Positions 5,554 to 6,955 of a stretch of DNA of 6,955 nt are shown piece after piece; position 1 is the first letter of the stretch; every line of letters begins with the position of its first letter. The notes below the pieces were generated by a model. That model worked only from the letters and a program-made list of their open reading frames with translations, was not told the DNA's origin and searched no databases. This stretch comes from Mycoplasmatota bacterium (GTDB lineage Bacteria > Bacillota_I > Bacilli_A > Izemoplasmatales > Izemoplasmataceae): the NCBI GenBank assembly GCA_030636545.1, contig DAOVWR010000064.1, forward strand, positions 1 through 6,955. The letters are read 5' to 3'. The position numbers and the translations under genes were made by a program.

Positions 5554-6645
5554 ATGTTTATTTATAGTGATAATTTCAACAATATGAAAGAAGACTTAGC
5601 AAATGAGCTTCATCTATTAAAAACGAAAGGTTATCAGATACTTACTAAAAAGCAAAAAATAGTTGATGATCTCTCAATAGATAAAATTGTTATAAAAAGC
5701 AAAAAAGATGCTAAAAACAGACTTATTTTTAGTACTGGTCTCCACGGAATAGAAGGATATGTTGGACATGCATGCCTTAAAACTTTCTTTAAAGATTTAC
5801 TCAGTACTTTAAGTCCACACACAGAAGTTGTTATCTATCACGGTGTCAATCCTTTTGGAATGAAAAACTTCCGAAGAACGAATGAGAATAATATTGATTT
5901 AAATAGGAATTTCACTAAAAATAATTTTCAAAATAATAACGACGGTTTTGATTTACTAAAAGATTTCTTTACACCTAAAGTATATCGCTCAACAAGAACA
6001 GCTAATGTTGCATACTATGCTGCCTTAATAAAACTTATAGCTAAACATGGTGTTGCAACTCTAAAAGACGCTACACTAAGGGGGCAAAAGGTGCTTAGTG
6101 AAGGAGTTTACTATAGTGGTGATACAATGCAAAACTCTACTAAGTACATTTTATCAGAATTGGATATAATATTTGATGATATTGAAAATGTAGTCTGGAT
6201 TGATCTTCATACTGGTTATGGACCAAGATTCCAAATGAGTATTGTAAATTCACATTTTGAGAAAACTTCCACAAGTGAAATGATTGAGATAATTAAATAT
6301 CCTCTCATCTTAGGAATGAATGCAGAAGACTTCTATGAAATCGATGGAGATATGCTAGAGAAAACATACAATATACACCAAAAGAAAAAAGCAAAATGCG
6401 ATCTATTCGCTACTTGCTTTGAATTTGGTACACTTGGTGATTCTATTATTAATTCAATCTCTAGTTTAAAAGCTATGGTATTTGAGAATAATGCATATTT
6501 TAGAAAACAAACACCTAAATATAATGAATACGCTAGGAAACTTATTCGAGAACAGTTTTTACCAAGTGCTGAAGACTGGCGAGAAAAAGCCGAAAAAGAC
6601 TTTATTCAAGCCATGAACGGTATTATTCCATATAAAAACATTTAA
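5554..6645 (+). CDS. DUF2817 family zinc hydrolase (M14 carboxypeptidase-like)
   Basis: A 363-residue protein resembling DUF2817 proteins, which share the M14 metallocarboxypeptidase fold. STGLHGIEGYVG has the expected zinc ligands H64 and E67. The family's LRRVNEDNVDLNRNF-like stretch appears here as FRRTNENNIDLNRNF (106-120). VWIDLHTGYG supplies the third ligand, H219, and CFEFGTLGD carries a likely catalytic E290. All these residues are intact, so it should be an active metal-dependent peptidase or amidase; the substrate cannot be read from sequence. There is no signal peptide or membrane segment, so it is probably cytosolic. The ATG lies seven to ten bases after AAGGGTGG. The gene stands alone, divergent from the gcv operon and followed by its own terminator, with no evident functional link to glycine cleavage. 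Confidence 0.85.
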   Translation: MFIYSDNFNNMKEDLANELHLLKTKGYQILTKKQKIVDDLSIDKIVIKSKKDAKNRLIFSTGLHGIEGYVGHACLKTFFKDLLSTLSPHTEVVIYHGVNPFGMKNFRRTNENNIDLNRNFTKNNFQNNNDGFDLLKDFFTPKVYRSTRTANVAYYAALIKLIAKHGVATLKDATLRGQKVLSEGVYYSGDTMQNSTKYILSELDIIFDDIENVVWIDLHTGYGPRFQMSIVNSHFEKTSTSEMIEIIKYPLILGMNAEDFYEIDGDMLEKTYNIHQKKKAKCDLFATCFEFGTLGDSIINSISSLKAMVFENNAYFRKQTPKYNEYARKLIREQFLPSAEDWREKAEKDFIQAMNGIIPYKNI

Positions 6646-6676
6646 AACTCATTTCAAATTGAAATGAGTTTTTTTT
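6644..6676 (+). terminator. Intrinsic terminator after the DUF2817 gene, shared with the convergent gene
   Basis: A perfect 12-bp stem (6644-6655 with 6661-6672, AAAACTCATTTC/GAAATGAGTTTT), a five-base AAATT loop, and a run of eight T (6669-6676). It starts inside the TAA stop and fills the 29-bp gap to the convergent gene's stop at 6675. In the minus direction the T run is only four bases, so it is weaker that way. Confidence 0.9.
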
Positions 6677-6955
6677 ATAAAATATAGGTAGTAAAGTTAG
6701 TAGCTTTAGCAAAATTCTTATATAAGTCAACTGCATATTCCAACTCAGTATCTAAATTATTAATCCCATTAAATGAGATAATAAACAGCAAAATTTTCTT
6801 GGTAATTGGTGTAATCATCGTTCTTTCTGTATCACTAGTCGTTGAACCAAATGGTCCAATATCATCAGCATAAAGAGGGATATTCTCGATGTTTATTTTT
6901 CCTCTTCCAATACCATAAAAAGTATCATTGGTTGCACCTAATCTTATTAGCACAT
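6675..6955 (-). CDS. B3/4 domain-containing protein, C-terminal part, cut by window edge
   Basis: The last 93 codons of a minus-strand gene whose beginning lies beyond the right edge; the GTG at 6953 is probably an internal valine, not a start. The text matches my memory of the C-terminal half of stand-alone B3/4 domain proteins, relatives of the phenylalanyl-tRNA synthetase beta-subunit B3/B4 editing domain. It shows RLGATNDTFYGIGRGKINIE, then IPLYADDIGPFGSTTSD, the basic-acidic SDTERTMI, a hydrophobic strand LLFIISFNG, and a final helix ELEYAVDLYKNFAKATN. Such proteins are thought to act on tRNA or mischarged amino acids, but the function of the free-standing forms is not settled. It ends in TAA and converges on the DUF2817 gene. 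Family assignment is from motif recall, not a search. Confidence 0.7.
   Translation of the reverse strand, partial: VLIRLGATNDTFYGIGRGKINIENIPLYADDIGPFGSTTSDTERTMITPITKKILLFIISFNGINNLDTELEYAVDLYKNFAKATNFTTYIL

Noticed and set aside
5634..5822. Minus-strand reading frame of 62 codons
   Set aside because: It is antisense to the conserved HGIEG region of the DUF2817 gene; its hydrophobic look comes from the complement of lysine-rich codons.

Overview
This is an AT-rich window from a low-GC bacterium. Bacillota or a deep-branching Tenericutes-type lineage (Acholeplasma/Izemoplasma/Haloplasma-like) fits best; this is inferred from composition and gene types, with no marker gene to prove it. UGA is used as a stop (end of the lplA-lipA gene, where it is followed almost at once by the gcvT start), and the tryptophan codon I checked is UGG. 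This argues for the standard bacterial code and against a Mycoplasma/Spiroplasma-type code.

Positions 1-5203 carry one tightly packed minus-strand operon for the glycine cleavage system. Its order is lplA-lipA fusion, gcvT, gcvH, gcvPA, then gcvPB running off the left edge. The spacings are 2, 15 and 12 nt, then a 1-nt TAATG overlap. GcvPA/GcvPB (P-protein) decarboxylates glycine onto the lipoyl arm of GcvH. GcvT transfers the methylene carbon to tetrahydrofolate and releases ammonia. The first gene makes the lipoyl arm itself: an N-terminal lipoate-protein ligase is joined in frame to a C-terminal radical-SAM lipoyl synthase. The operon therefore encodes both the lipoylated carrier and the enzymes that lipoylate it. 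The L-protein (dihydrolipoamide dehydrogenase) is not in the window.

Positions 5204-5553 form a 350-bp divergent intergenic region. It holds a good extended -10 promoter just upstream of lplA-lipA, an intrinsic-terminator-like hairpin behind that promoter, and about 190 nt of inverted-repeat-rich sequence that could be a minus-strand small RNA or attenuated leader. It also holds a tandem decamer and a plus-strand promoter for the next gene. I recognise no known riboswitch class there.

Positions 5554-6645 encode a plus-strand DUF2817-type (M14 carboxypeptidase-like) zinc hydrolase, ended by a strong terminator. A convergent minus-strand gene at the right edge is the C-terminal part of a B3/4-domain protein.

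The most notable points are the LplA-LipA fusion, the A9-G-A7 tract exactly at its domain junction, and the structured, terminator-bearing intergenic segment upstream of the operon.
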